Assembly (NCBI RefSeq): GCF_006715085.1
Contig: NZ_VFMM01000001.1
Coordinates: 2,418,001 to 2,482,000 of the forward strand
Length of the DNA stretch: 64,000 nucleotides
Reading direction: 5' to 3'
Origin: Kribbella jejuensis
Lineage (GTDB): Bacteria; Actinomycetota; Actinomycetes; Propionibacteriales; Kribbellaceae
Part shown: piece by piece, positions 16,572 through 25,934 of the stretch
Position numbering within the stretch: position 1 is the stretch's first letter
Layout: the number at the start of each line of letters is the position of its first letter
Notes under the pieces: model-generated
What the model was told of the DNA's origin: nothing
The model's database searches: none
The model's input: only the letters and a program-made list of their open reading frames with translations
Made by a program: the position numbers and the translations under genes

Positions 16572-17490
16572 GCGCCTTGATCCCGGCCAGCGCGGCCTCG
16601 AAGGCGGAGTAGCGCGGACGGTAGCCGAGGAGTCTGGCCGCCTTCTCCATGGAGCAGTTGGGGCTGTGGAGGATGTGGTCGTGGGTGGTCTGCGCGTTGG
16701 GGTTGTCCTTCGCCCATTCCTCCCACGGGTGGTAGGTCAGGTTGGCCTCGTGGCCGTACCAGGCCGAGAGCTGCTCGGCGTACCCGCGGAGCGTGATCGC
16801 GTCACTGGCGACCGCGTGGAAGTTCTCTCCGATCGCGGTGGCGCGGCTGGTGATGGCCGCGGTGAAGAGACTTGCGACGTCCTCGGCATGGACCGGGTTG
16901 ATCGTCTCCAGGCCGAAGTTGGGGAGCTGGAGCTCCTCGCCCTTGGCCAGGGTGTCGTAGACGGCGCGGTCGAAGTTGCCGGCGGGGTTGATCGGCGTCC
17001 AGCCGGGACCGCAGATGTGACCGGGGTGGATCACCGTGACCGGGAGGCCGGTCCGTCGTGCCTCGGCGAGCAGGTACTTCTCGATCGCGGCCTTCTGGAT
17101 CCCGTAGTCACCCCAGGGGCGGCGCGGGGCGTCTTCCGTGGTCGGCACGGTAACACTCGGTCCGTGCACCCAGATCGTGCCGCAGTGCAGGAAGTGCTGG
17201 ACGTTTCCCCGGATGGCCTCGGTGAGCTGCCGAGCACTGTCCTCGGTGAAACAGATCAGGTCCACGACGATGTCGGGCTCGAGCTCCGCCACCCGCCGGC
17301 CGAAGGTGCCCGCGGCATCTTCCGCCTCCCGGTCCACCTGGATCCGGTCGACCTTGTCCCAGGCGGCGTCAGGCTGGTACGCCGTACGCTCGCCGCGGCT
17401 GAGCACCGTGACGTCGTGGCCCAGCTGAACCAGCTGCGGAACGAGATAGGTGCCGATATGTCCGGTACCACCGATGACGACTGTGCGCAT
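16564..17490 (-). CDS. NAD-dependent epimerase/dehydratase family protein
   Basis: 308 residues from ATG 17490. Rossmann motif [13 protein letters not shown] at the start binds NAD(P). The extended-SDR catalytic pair is altered: the region [14 protein letters not shown] replaces the usual YxxxK by YGIQK, which still keeps Tyr and Lys at the right spacing. [17 protein letters not shown] and [11 protein letters not shown] follow the family. The substrate, probably a nucleotide sugar or isoflavone-type molecule, is not evident. It overlaps the convergent Cys-rich gene by 8 bp. Confidence 0.87.
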   Translation of the reverse strand: MRTVVIGGTGHIGTYLVPQLVQLGHDVTVLSRGERTAYQPDAAWDKVDRIQVDREAEDAAGTFGRRVAELEPDIVVDLICFTEDSARQLTEAIRGNVQHFLHCGTIWVHGPSVTVPTTEDAPRRPWGDYGIQKAAIEKYLLAEARRTGLPVTVIHPGHICGPGWTPINPAGNFDRAVYDTLAKGEELQLPNFGLETINPVHAEDVASLFTAAITSRATAIGENFHAVASDAITLRGYAEQLSAWYGHEANLTYHPWEEWAKDNPNAQTTHDHILHSPNCSMEKAARLLGYRPRYSAFEAALAGIKALT

Positions 17491-17545
17491 GGGTCGAGCG
17501 TAGCGACACACCCTTGTACAACTTCTGTCGGTGGGGGCGGTAAGA

Positions 17546-18187
17546 ATGGCTGCCATGCGTCTGGATCATCTGTCGTACGCGTGCGGGCCGGATGGCTGCG
17601 GAGCCACGATCGAGCGGCTGTCCGCGCTGCTCGGTGCTGAGTTCGTGGACGGCGGGGTGCATCCACGGTTCGGCACGGTGAACCACATCCTCCCGCTGGA
17701 GAACGACCGGTACATCGAGGTCGTCGACGTGCTCGACCACCCCGCGTCGGACAAGGCGCCGTTCGGGCAAGCGGTCCGGGCCCGCAAGGAGCTCGGCGGC
17801 GGCTGGCTCGGCTGGGTCGTCGAGGTCACCGACATGGAGGCGATGGAGAAGCGCCTCGGCCGGCAGGCGGTGCCCGGCAACCGGCACCGGCCGGACGGGG
17901 TGAACCTGACCTGGCGGCAGATCGGCGTCAAGGGCCTGATCGCGGACCCGCAGCTGCCGTTCTTCATCCACTGGGACGACCTCGGCCAGCACCCGTCGAT
18001 CGGCGGCAAGGACATCAAGCTGACCGGCCTGGAGATCGCCGGCGACCCGACCCGCGTCACCGACTGGATCGGCCACCCCGCCGACCACCTCCTCGACGAC
18101 CTAGACGTCACCTGGGCCGGCCCCAACGGCCAACCCGGCCTAGTAGCCGCCACCTTCCAAACCCCCAACGGCCCCGTCCGCCTCTGA
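17546..18187 (+). CDS. VOC-superfamily (glyoxalase-like) protein
   Basis: 213 residues from ATG 17546 (ATG 17555 also possible). It opens with MRLDHLSYA, the metal-binding His strand of Glyoxalase_3-like proteins, and has NHILPLENDRYIEVVDV with a conserved Glu and a second His region PFFIHWDD. The tail TFQTPNGPVRL closes the second module. Members are dioxygenases, lyases or resistance proteins; activity unknown. The last 60 bp use unusually many CTA/TAG-containing codons compared with the rest of the gene. Confidence 0.82.
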   Translation: MAAMRLDHLSYACGPDGCGATIERLSALLGAEFVDGGVHPRFGTVNHILPLENDRYIEVVDVLDHPASDKAPFGQAVRARKELGGGWLGWVVEVTDMEAMEKRLGRQAVPGNRHRPDGVNLTWRQIGVKGLIADPQLPFFIHWDDLGQHPSIGGKDIKLTGLEIAGDPTRVTDWIGHPADHLLDDLDVTWAGPNGQPGLVAATFQTPNGPVRL

Positions 18188-18233
18188 GAACGGCCCCACG
18201 CGCCGTCTTCTTGAACTGTTGACGCGACGGTTT

Positions 18234-18851
18234 TCAGGCCGGTGAGGTTGCGCCGATCGCGTTGTCGATCAGTGCGACTGCTAGAGCGCCCGCATCGTCG
18301 AACGGCTGGGGGTCGTTGAGGGAGGTGGCGAGGGCGCGGGCGCCTTCGAAGAGGACAGCGAGGCGGCGTCCTAGTTCCTCGGGGTCGCCGGCTCCGGCGG
18401 CCTGCGCCGTGGCGATGAGGCTCGCGGTCAGCTCCCGCTTGTGGCGTTCGACGAAGGCAGCGGCTTCCGGCATGCCCCCCGCCGCCTCGACCGCCGTGTT
18501 GTGGAACGGACACCCGCGCAGCACCGGCCCCGCCGGATCGGCCGGCGCCGAGAACAGCGCGATCAACCGGTCGCGGGGCGGGAGATCGTCGCGCGTGAGC
18601 ACGGTCTCGATCTCGGCCGGCCCGTCCGGATCGGACTCGAGCCGTTCCAGATACGCGCTGATCAGTGCTTCCTTGCTCGGGAAGTGCTGATACAGGGTGC
18701 GGGTGGAAACCTGCGCGACCTCGGTCACCTTCGCCACCCCGGTCGCATGGATGCCGTCGCGAGCAAAGAGTTCGACGGTCGCTTTCAGGATGCGTTCTCG
18801 CGCCCCGCGCCCGCCACGCTTCGTCGACGCGGCCTCCGGTGTCACGTTCAT
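18234..18851 (-). CDS. TetR-family transcriptional regulator
   Basis: 205 residues from ATG 18851. HTH at about residues 10-58 (ARERILKATVELFARDG to STRTLYQHFPSKEALI), and a C-terminal half resembling the TetR_C group with GCPFHNTAVEA. A longer frame would start inside the operator, so ATG 18851 is preferred. It is divergent from a DUF302 protein and amidase; mirrored operators sit between them, indicating autoregulation and control of that operon. Confidence 0.9.
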   Translation of the reverse strand: MNVTPEAASTKRGGRGARERILKATVELFARDGIHATGVAKVTEVAQVSTRTLYQHFPSKEALISAYLERLESDPDGPAEIETVLTRDDLPPRDRLIALFSAPADPAGPVLRGCPFHNTAVEAAGGMPEAAAFVERHKRELTASLIATAQAAGAGDPEELGRRLAVLFEGARALATSLNDPQPFDDAGALAVALIDNAIGATSPA

Positions 18852-18856
18852 CACTA

Positions 18857-18925
18857 AAGTATAGCGATCACTGTACTTCGCGGTCAACCACCGCTACAGT
18901 CCAAAGTACAGTGATCGCTTTACTT
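18857..18925. promoter_or_regulatory. Two mirrored TetR operators
   Basis: Imperfect 22 bp sites at 18857-18878 and 18904-18925 share AAGTA and TACTT ends around a GATC core (CGATCACTGT and ACAGTGATCG). The second is the reverse complement of the first but for one base. They flank the promoters of the TetR gene and the DUF302-amidase operon. Confidence 0.75.
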
Positions 18926-18946
18926 GAAGAGGAAGTGAGCAGACGC

Positions 18947-19489
18947 ATGTCCGACCACACAGCAATCGCCGTACCGCACCAGGTCGTCCGCTGGTCGATC
19001 GACACCGGCACATCGTTCGAGGACTTCCGCAACCGGTACGAGGCAGCGGTACCCGTTCTGGACCTGCCCCGCCTGGATCAACTACGAGCCGACCGCGCCG
19101 ACTGGAACACGGTGCTCGAGGCGGCCGCGGAGAACGCTCCGCACGGCTTCCTGCGGTTCTGGAGTACCGACGTCGGCGCCACGATGCAGCTCGCCGGCAA
19201 CGCGGGCGACTGCGCCACGTACCTGATGGGCAACCACACCATCGCGGAGCAGATGTACCGCCACGACCCTGCCGTGATGCTCTACGCGCCCTTGCGAACG
19301 GCGATCCACCGCGACGCCGAGGGCACCGTCCGATTCTCGATCGACCAACCCAGCACACGCTTCTCGAGTTTCGGCAACCCAGCCATCGCCGCTGTCGGAG
19401 AAGAGCTCGACCGCAAGGTCATCCACTTGCTCAAGATCCTCGACGTCCCGGTCTCCGACGCCCTGTTCACGGACGGAGTACGCCGGTGA
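18947..19489 (+). CDS. DUF302-like protein
   Basis: 180 residues from ATG 18947 with GAAGAGGAAG as ribosome site. The region FLRFWSTDVGATMQLAGN to TIAEQMYRHDPAVMLYAPLR resembles DUF302, a small alpha/beta fold of unknown function. No signal or membrane segment. The stop overlaps the amidase GTG by 4 bp, and the operator pair upstream places both under the divergent TetR protein. Confidence 0.78.
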   Translation: MSDHTAIAVPHQVVRWSIDTGTSFEDFRNRYEAAVPVLDLPRLDQLRADRADWNTVLEAAAENAPHGFLRFWSTDVGATMQLAGNAGDCATYLMGNHTIAEQMYRHDPAVMLYAPLRTAIHRDAEGTVRFSIDQPSTRFSSFGNPAIAAVGEELDRKVIHLLKILDVPVSDALFTDGVRR

Positions 19490-20940
19490 CCCACACCGAC
19501 CCCTCGGCCATTCCCAGCAGCAACAGGCAGTTGACGGAGCTCGGTGTCGCGGCGGCTGCCGCCGCGATCCGTCGCGGCGACATCACCGCGGAGTCGTACG
19601 CCGCCGCGCTCCTCGATCAGGCACGCGCACAGTCCGCGATCCACTCGTTCGCCACCATCGACGAGTCGTCGGTACTCGCTGCCGCTTCCGCCGCGGACAA
19701 GGCACGCGCGGCCGGAGCGACCGCCCCTCTGCTCGGAGTACCGCTGGGAGTTAAGGACAGCTATCAAACCAAGGACCTACCAACGTCTCTCGGTCTCCGC
19801 TCGCTCAAGGATTTCGTCCCCCCAACCGAGGCCGAGGTCGTCACGGCAATCAAGGGCGCAGGCGCGATCGTGTTCGGCAAGAACAATCTCGTCGAGATGT
19901 CGTACGGCGTCACCGGCCACAATGCCGAGTACGGGCAGGTACTGAACCCGTACAACCACGAGCATCTGACCGGCGGCTCCTCCAGCGGCTCCGCGGCATC
20001 CGTCGCTGCGCGAATGGTCCCGGCATCCTTCGGCGGCGACACCGTGGGTTCCATCCGGATCCCGGCCGCGCTCAACGGCGTCGTGGGCTACAAGCCGACG
20101 ACAGGCAGGTGGCCGCGCGGCGGCGTCGCCCCGATCTCCCACGTCCTCGACACCACGGGACTTCTTGCGCGCCACGTCGAAGATGTACTCCTCATCGACC
20201 AGGTCGTCACCGGCCGGCTCGACGGCCCCAGCGTGGCGCGGCCGGACTTCAGCAGAACGCGGCTCGCCTACGCCCCCAAGCACCACTTGGCCCTGGTGGA
20301 TCCGGAGGTCGAGCGACTGTTCCACGAAACCGTGTCCCGGATCCGCGAAGCAGGTGCCGAAGTAGTCGAAGTCGACCTCGGTGACGACTTCACCGAGTTG
20401 GCCGATCGCACCGCGTGGAACCTCTTCCTCCGCGACACCTATGAAGCGATTTCCGCCTTCCTCGCCGAGAACGGCTACCCGGTGTCGGTCGACGACATCT
20501 ATCAGTCGCTCAAGCCACAGTTGCACGACGTGTGGAGCACGGTCGTCGTTCCCGGGAGCCCCGGGTACCTCTCGGACGAGGGCCGCGCAACCACTGTCGG
20601 CGTAGACCGCCCCGCCCTCCAGCGCCGCTTCGCCCAGGTCTTCGAACGCGAGGGCATCGACGCCCTGATCTTCCCCACGACGCCCGCGCCGGCCCCACGC
20701 ATCGCAGACCAGTGGGTGTTCACTGTCGCCGGCCAGCAGGTGGAGCACCTGTTCCTCGCGAAGAACACTGTTCCGGCCAGCGGCGCCGGCCTCCCGGGCA
20801 TCAGCCTCCCGGCCGGACTGACCAAGGCCGGCCTGCCCGTCGGGATCGAACTCAACGGACCCTGCAACCACGACCAGGAACTGTTGGCACTGGCCCTGCA
20901 GGTCGACAGCGTCCTGCCGCCACTGCCGTCTCCGGTCTGA
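19486..20940 (+). CDS. Amidase signature family enzyme
   Basis: 484 residues, GTG 19486. The Ser-cisSer-Lys triad is in place: Lys in LLGVPLGVKDSYQT, and the signature TGGSSSGSAASVAARM with the nucleophile in DTVGSIRIPAA. Members hydrolyse amides, including GatA (tRNA-Gln amidation), urea derivatives and drugs. The absence of gatB/gatC, the 4 bp overlap with a DUF302 gene and TetR control argue for a catabolic or detoxifying amidase rather than GatA. Several codons are less GC-rich than the flanking genes, but not strikingly. Confidence 0.92.
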   Translation: MTHTDPSAIPSSNRQLTELGVAAAAAAIRRGDITAESYAAALLDQARAQSAIHSFATIDESSVLAAASAADKARAAGATAPLLGVPLGVKDSYQTKDLPTSLGLRSLKDFVPPTEAEVVTAIKGAGAIVFGKNNLVEMSYGVTGHNAEYGQVLNPYNHEHLTGGSSSGSAASVAARMVPASFGGDTVGSIRIPAALNGVVGYKPTTGRWPRGGVAPISHVLDTTGLLARHVEDVLLIDQVVTGRLDGPSVARPDFSRTRLAYAPKHHLALVDPEVERLFHETVSRIREAGAEVVEVDLGDDFTELADRTAWNLFLRDTYEAISAFLAENGYPVSVDDIYQSLKPQLHDVWSTVVVPGSPGYLSDEGRATTVGVDRPALQRRFAQVFEREGIDALIFPTTPAPAPRIADQWVFTVAGQQVEHLFLAKNTVPASGAGLPGISLPAGLTKAGLPVGIELNGPCNHDQELLALALQVDSVLPPLPSPV

Positions 20941-20953
20941 CCGGCGAGCCCGA

Positions 20954-22342
20954 TCAGTGGATGTTCTCGAGTTCGCTCAGAGAGGTTTCGAGGTGGGTGA
21001 GTAGGCGTTGGAGGTGTGGGACGGTGCGGCGGCAGCCGACCAGGCCGAAGTGGAGTTGGTGGGCGTAGCTGGTGACGCTGATGTTCAGCGCCTGGCCGTT
21101 CATGACGATGCTCGCGGGGTAGAGCCCGAGCAGGCGCGAGCCGTTCCAGTACAGCGGGCTCTGCGTCGGGCCGGGGACGTTCGAGATGACGAGGTTGTAC
21201 GGCGGCGCCGTACGGCCGGCCACTCCCGGCAGGACCGCACCGGGCCCGGCGACGGCGAAACCGAGCGCGCCGACGACGAGGTTCTGGAGCGGGGTGAGGC
21301 CGGACAGGACGCTCTTCGCCTGGGCGGTCGACGCCATGATCCGGCGGATGCGCTGCTCCGGGTCGGACAGGTCGGTGGCGAGGTCGGCGATCAGCGTGGC
21401 GAGCGAGTTCCCGCCGCCCGGGCCGGTGTCCTTGGTGCGGAGGTTGACCGGAACCATCGCGGTGAGCGACTTGTCCGGCAGTGCGTTCTGCTCGAGCAGA
21501 TAGTTGCGCAGGGCCCCTGAACACATCGCCAGCAGTACGTCGTTCAACGTCGCCCCGGTGATCGCCCGTACCTTCTCCAACCGCTCGATCGCCCAGGACT
21601 GCGCCGCGAACCGCCGGGCCCCCGTCACCGTCTGGTTGAACACCGTCCGAGGCGCCCGAAACGGCATCGTCGAACGCAGCAAGCTGTTCAACCCGGCGAC
21701 CGGGAGCCCGGCGAGGCCGGCGGCGGTCTTCAGAGCGTCACCCGGCATTCGGGTCAACGTCGGCAGCCATCCACTCCCCGGCACCGGCTCGAGCGGTTCC
21801 GGCGGTACGGCGTAGGTGGCGGGCATGTGCATACGTGCGGGATCCGTGCTGAGGGTTCGTTGCATCAGGCGGAGGGCGGTGACGCCGTCCAGCAGCGCGT
21901 GGTGGATCTTGCTGTAAACGGCGAAGCGGCGGCCCTCGACACCTTCGATCAGGTGCATTTCCCACAGCGGGCGATGGCGGTCGAGCAGGGTGCCGTGCAA
22001 GCGGCTGGTGAGTTCGAACAGTTCTCGGTATCGCCCGGGACGCGGTAACGCCGACAGCCGGACGTGGTACTCGAGGTCGACCTCGTCATCCTGTTCCCAC
22101 GACCAGTACCCGAGGTCGACCGCCCGGTTCCGAACCCGCCGCGCGAACAGCGGGTTCACCTCCGGCGCCGCGAGCAGCTCCTGGTACAGCCGCGAGACGA
22201 ACTCCCGCGAACTCTCCGGGAACACCTGATCCCGCCCGGCGCCCTCCGGCAGTTCGAACAGCATCAACCCACCGACATGCATCGGCTGCTCCCGCGACTC
22301 CCCGCCCAGGAACATCGCATCCAGCGGCCCTACAGCGGTCAT
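20954..22342 (-). CDS. Wax ester synthase/diacylglycerol acyltransferase (WS/DGAT) family protein
   Basis: 462 residues from ATG 22342. The catalytic HHxxxDG motif is intact as KIHHALLDG near residue 150; PLDAMFLGGE at the N terminus, PLWEMHLIEG and the late NLVISNVPGP with a terminal SYAHQLHFGL block are all family features. The enzyme would esterify acyl-CoA to alcohols or diacylglycerol for storage lipid. It is monocistronic, 111 bp from the hexosaminidase gene on the same strand. Confidence 0.93.
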   Translation of the reverse strand: MTAVGPLDAMFLGGESREQPMHVGGLMLFELPEGAGRDQVFPESSREFVSRLYQELLAAPEVNPLFARRVRNRAVDLGYWSWEQDDEVDLEYHVRLSALPRPGRYRELFELTSRLHGTLLDRHRPLWEMHLIEGVEGRRFAVYSKIHHALLDGVTALRLMQRTLSTDPARMHMPATYAVPPEPLEPVPGSGWLPTLTRMPGDALKTAAGLAGLPVAGLNSLLRSTMPFRAPRTVFNQTVTGARRFAAQSWAIERLEKVRAITGATLNDVLLAMCSGALRNYLLEQNALPDKSLTAMVPVNLRTKDTGPGGGNSLATLIADLATDLSDPEQRIRRIMASTAQAKSVLSGLTPLQNLVVGALGFAVAGPGAVLPGVAGRTAPPYNLVISNVPGPTQSPLYWNGSRLLGLYPASIVMNGQALNISVTSYAHQLHFGLVGCRRTVPHLQRLLTHLETSLSELENIH

Positions 22343-22452
22343 CCGCGCGCGCCTCCGCTCCCGACCCGGCCCCCCATCCCTTGCCATGCTTGCCAGGCCC
22401 GGCCGGGTCGTCTACCCCTTCTAACAGGGCTGAGGGAGATTTTGTTATCCCC

Positions 22453-23880
22453 TCAGCTATCCAGCGGCCGGTAGTTCACCCCGAGCTTCTCGATCCGCTT
22501 GAGGTGCGGGCGAAGCCGGCCCAGGAACTCGTCGTACGACACCTTCGGCGAGCCCCACGCCCGCTCGGCGAACGCCGACAGCCGCGGCAGCAGCATGTAC
22601 CCGACCTGCTCCGGCCCTTCCATGTACTCGGTCCAGATCTGGCACTGGGTCCCGATGATCAGCTCCTGCTCAGCCTCCGACAGCGCCGCCGGGATCACCT
22701 CGAAGTCGTACACCTTCTCCAGCGTGATGTTGCCCCCGATCGCGAGCGGCTCGGTCGCCGGATCGCCTTGGTAGTAGTCGAAGTACACCGACTCGCACGG
22801 CGCCATCACGACCTCGTGGCCGGCCTTCGCCGCCACCACACCGCGCTCGGCGCTCCGCCACGCCATGATCACCGCGTCCTTCGGGCAGTCGGTCTCGACC
22901 ATCTCGTCCCACCCGACCAGCCGGCGCCCCTGCTCGGCCAGCACCTCCGCGACCTGCGCGGTGAACCACCCCTGCAGCTGTCCCGGCTCGCCGAGGCCGA
23001 GCTCGGCCTGCCGCTTCTGCGCCGCGTCCGATTCCGCCCACTGCACCGACGGGCACTCGTCTCCACCCAGGTGCACGTACGGCGAGGGGAAGATGTCCAG
23101 CACCTCCCGGAGCACGGTCTTCACGAACTCGACCGTCGCGTCGTTGACGTTCAGCACGTCCTCGCTGATCCCCCAGTAAGGCCGGACGGTGAGCTGCTGG
23201 TCCGGGTGGTTCCCGAGCTCCGGGTACGCCGCGATCGCCGCCTGCATGTGCCCCGGCAGGTCGATCTCCGGTACGACGGTGATCCCGCGCTCGGCCGCGT
23301 ACGCGACGATCTCGCGGAGGTCGTCCTTGGTGTAGAACCCGCCGTGCCGGATCCCGTCGTAGGTGAACTCGGTCTGGCCGTGCGACATCTTCCCGACCAT
23401 GGTGTGCTCGCGCCACGCCCCGACCTCGGTGAGCCGCGGGTACGCCTCGATCTCGACCCGCCAGCCCTGGTCGTCGGTGAGGTGGAAGTGCAGCACGTTC
23501 AGCCGGTGCAGAGCCAGTACGTCGATGACGTTCCGGACGAACTCCTTCGGCATGAAGTGCCGGGCGACGTCGAGCATCATCCCGCGCCAGCCGAACCGCG
23601 GCGCGTCCGCGACGTGCGCCAGCGGTACGGCGACCTGCCCGTCGCCGGCGTCCTCGGCGGCCTCGACGAGCTGCGCGTACGTCGTCTCCGCGTGCCGCAG
23701 CGCGTCCTCGGAGCCGGCCGTCAGGCGCGCGCCGTCGGTGCCGATGTCGATCCGGTACTCGGTGGCGTCGAGGTTCTCGACGACGTCCCGGACGGCGTCG
23801 GCGACCGGGTCGGCGGTGACCCACCGGCCCTCGTCGACGGTGAGTTCACGCGGGGCAGGAACGATCGCGATGTCGGACAT
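22453..23880 (-). CDS. Beta-N-acetylhexosaminidase, GH20
   Basis: 475 residues. GH20b-like N-terminal domain, then the barrel with RFGWRGMMLDVARHF, LNVLHFHLTDDQGWR, PEIDLPGHM and the catalytic Asp-Glu pair in VHLGGDECP. It cleaves terminal GlcNAc/GalNAc from chitin-type or glycan substrates. There is no signal peptide from ATG 23880, so it may be intracellular and act on imported oligosaccharides, consistent with a neighbouring MFS gene, though that is weak evidence. A hairpin overlaps the 3' end. Confidence 0.93.
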   Translation of the reverse strand: MSDIAIVPAPRELTVDEGRWVTADPVADAVRDVVENLDATEYRIDIGTDGARLTAGSEDALRHAETTYAQLVEAAEDAGDGQVAVPLAHVADAPRFGWRGMMLDVARHFMPKEFVRNVIDVLALHRLNVLHFHLTDDQGWRVEIEAYPRLTEVGAWREHTMVGKMSHGQTEFTYDGIRHGGFYTKDDLREIVAYAAERGITVVPEIDLPGHMQAAIAAYPELGNHPDQQLTVRPYWGISEDVLNVNDATVEFVKTVLREVLDIFPSPYVHLGGDECPSVQWAESDAAQKRQAELGLGEPGQLQGWFTAQVAEVLAEQGRRLVGWDEMVETDCPKDAVIMAWRSAERGVVAAKAGHEVVMAPCESVYFDYYQGDPATEPLAIGGNITLEKVYDFEVIPAALSEAEQELIIGTQCQIWTEYMEGPEQVGYMLLPRLSAFAERAWGSPKVSYDEFLGRLRPHLKRIEKLGVNYRPLDS

Positions 23881-23897
23881 CCGGACTCCAGGGGAAG

Positions 23898-23913
23898 GAC
23901 ATGGATTTATGTC
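23898..23913. promoter_or_regulatory. Dyad in the GH20/MFS divergent region
   Basis: GACAT-N6-ATGTC lies 18 bp before the hexosaminidase start in a relatively AT-rich 84 bp divergent region. It is not the DasR-type site I would expect for GlcNAc control. Confidence 0.3.
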
Positions 23914-23964
23914 AGGACGATTCTATAAGCCGCTTCCCTGTCAGGTTCATGAGAGGGTTTGCCC

Positions 23965-25164
23965 GTGACGAGCGAGCGGCAGCGGACAACTCTGCGGGTT
24001 CTGGTGGCCAGCAACGCGCTCGGTGGCGTCGCCACCGCCAGCGGCTTCGCGGTAGCGGCCCTTCTCGCCGAGAACGTCTCCGGCTCCACCTCACTCGCCG
24101 GACTGGTAGCCACGTCCACCACACTAGGCGCCGCCATTCTCGCCGTACCTCTCGCAGGACTGGCGCGTACCCACGGTCGAAGGGTTTCGCTGTCGGTCGG
24201 CTATCTGATCGCGTTCCTCGGCGCCGGTTTGACCATCCTCGCCGCACAGATCGGTTCACTCGCGCTGCTGCTGGCGGCAGGCTGCCTGTTCGGCAGCGGC
24301 TCAGCCTCCAACCTCCAGTCGCGGTACGCCGCCACCGACGCGGCAGAGCCCAGCCGGATCGCCCGCTCGCTCGGCCTGGTCGTCTGGGCCACCACGATCG
24401 GCGTGATCGTCGGCCCGAACCTCACCGGCGTCGGTGGCTCCATCGGTACGTCCCTGGGCCTCCTGTCGCTGGCCGGTCCGTACGTGTTCTCCGTGGTCGC
24501 CTTCGGCCTCAGTGCGGCCACGGTCTGGCTCGGGATGCGCAGCCAGGTACGCCCGGCGAAGGTGGAGCGCCAGCCGCTCGCCCAGACGTTCCGCCAGGTT
24601 GTCAGCATCCCCCACGCCCGCCTCGGCCTGCTGGCGATCGCCACGGCCCATGCGGTGATGGTCGGAGTCATGTCGATGACGTCGGTACATCTACGGCATC
24701 ACGGTGCTTCGCTGACCATCGTCGGCTTCGTCATCAGCGGTCACGTGGCCGGCATGTATGCCCTGTCTCCACTGACCGGCTGGCTGGCCGACCGGCTCGG
24801 CCGCATCCCCACGATCGGTATAGGCCTCGGCATCCTGGCCATCGCGATGACCCTGGCCGCAGTAGCCCCCGACGACGCTCACGCGCTGACAGGGCTCGCG
24901 CTGTTCACGCTGGGCCTCGGCTGGTCCGCCTGCTTGGTCGCGGGCTCCACGCTGCTGTCGCGGTCGGTACCCGACGAGATCCGTACCTCGGCCCAGGGCC
25001 TGTCCGACCTCACGATGGGCGTCCTGGCTTCGCTTTCGGGCACAGCCGCCGGTCCGGTCCTCGCTTACCTCGGCTTCCACTGGCTGGCCGTCTTCTGCGG
25101 CATCCTCCTCGTCCCGGCGGCACTGCTCGCCGCTACCACCAAGCAGGTCGTGGCTAGGGTCTGA
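23965..25164 (+). CDS. MFS transporter (12 helices)
   Basis: 399 residues from GTG 23965, preceded by GAGAGGG; TTG 23959 is possible. Twelve hydrophobic segments are evident, with the MFS loop 2-3 motif as GLARTHGRRVSL and a second copy GWLADRLGRIPTIG between helices 8 and 9. Substrate is unknown; drug or sugar efflux is family inference. It is divergent from GH20 and followed 3 bp later by a methyltransferase gene, so these two probably form an operon. Confidence 0.9.
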   Translation: MTSERQRTTLRVLVASNALGGVATASGFAVAALLAENVSGSTSLAGLVATSTTLGAAILAVPLAGLARTHGRRVSLSVGYLIAFLGAGLTILAAQIGSLALLLAAGCLFGSGSASNLQSRYAATDAAEPSRIARSLGLVVWATTIGVIVGPNLTGVGGSIGTSLGLLSLAGPYVFSVVAFGLSAATVWLGMRSQVRPAKVERQPLAQTFRQVVSIPHARLGLLAIATAHAVMVGVMSMTSVHLRHHGASLTIVGFVISGHVAGMYALSPLTGWLADRLGRIPTIGIGLGILAIAMTLAAVAPDDAHALTGLALFTLGLGWSACLVAGSTLLSRSVPDEIRTSAQGLSDLTMGVLASLSGTAAGPVLAYLGFHWLAVFCGILLVPAALLAATTKQVVARV

Positions 25165-25167
25165 CAG

Positions 25168-25863
25168 GTGAGCATCGCGGAGGGCGGGATCCCGAGCCCG
25201 AACATCTGGCACCACCCGAAGGTGTACGAGATCGAGAACCGGGCGGTCGATCCGAACGGCGTGATCGAGCCGGCGATGCGGGCGATCCGGGACTGGGCCG
25301 GCGCGACGGTGCTCGACATCGGCTGCGGCACCGGGTTCTACCTGCCGATGTTCGCGGCGACGGCGGCCCGGGTGATCGGCGTCGAGCCGCACGGCGGCCT
25401 CGCGGAGGCGGCGCGACGGCGTACCCGGGCATTGCCGAACGTCGAGGTACGGCAGGGGTCGGCGCAGCGGTTGCCGGTACCGGACTCCTCGGTGGACGTG
25501 ATGCACGCACGCTGGGCGTACTTCTTCGGACCGGGCTGTGAACCCGGGCTGGCCGAGCTGGACCGGGTGATGCGCCGCGGCGGGACGGCGTTCGTGATCG
25601 ACAACGACGGGACCCGGTCGACGTTCGGGCAGTGGTTCAGTACGTCGTATCCGATGATCAAGCCGGACGTGGTGGAACGGTTCTGGACCGACCGCGGCTG
25701 GCACCGGACACGGCTCGACATGGGCTGGCGCTTCGAGACCCGCGCCGACCTGGAGGCCGTGGTGAAGATCGAGTTCACCCCGAAGGACGCGAAGCGGATC
25801 CTCCAATCGCACACTGGCGTCGAGGTCGACTACGCCGTCAACCTGTGGAGCCGCGGCTACTGA
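25168..25863 (+). CDS. Class I SAM-dependent methyltransferase
   Basis: 231 residues, GTG start. SAM motif I is VLDIGCGTGFYLPMF; acidic post-motif VIGVEPHGG and motif II/III VEVRQGSAQRLPVPDSSVDVMHARWAYFF fit Methyltransf_11. Target unknown. It lies 3 bp behind the MFS gene, and a weak hairpin (25888-25906) follows it. Confidence 0.9.
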   Translation: MSIAEGGIPSPNIWHHPKVYEIENRAVDPNGVIEPAMRAIRDWAGATVLDIGCGTGFYLPMFAATAARVIGVEPHGGLAEAARRRTRALPNVEVRQGSAQRLPVPDSSVDVMHARWAYFFGPGCEPGLAELDRVMRRGGTAFVIDNDGTRSTFGQWFSTSYPMIKPDVVERFWTDRGWHRTRLDMGWRFETRADLEAVVKIEFTPKDAKRILQSHTGVEVDYAVNLWSRGY

Positions 25864-25934
25864 GTCGCAGCTCTTCGGCCAGGCCAGAACGCGCCTTCAG
25901 GCGTTTTGTCGGCGGCCTCAAATAGGTTGTCTGC

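Noticed and set aside
19486-20940. Amidase as GatA of the tRNA-dependent amidotransferase
   Set aside because: No gatB or gatC nearby, and it lies in a TetR-controlled pair with a DUF302 protein.
22381-23928. 515-codon open frame opposite the GH20 gene
   Set aside because: Antisense artefact of high GC; the GH20 gene has a full catalytic set.
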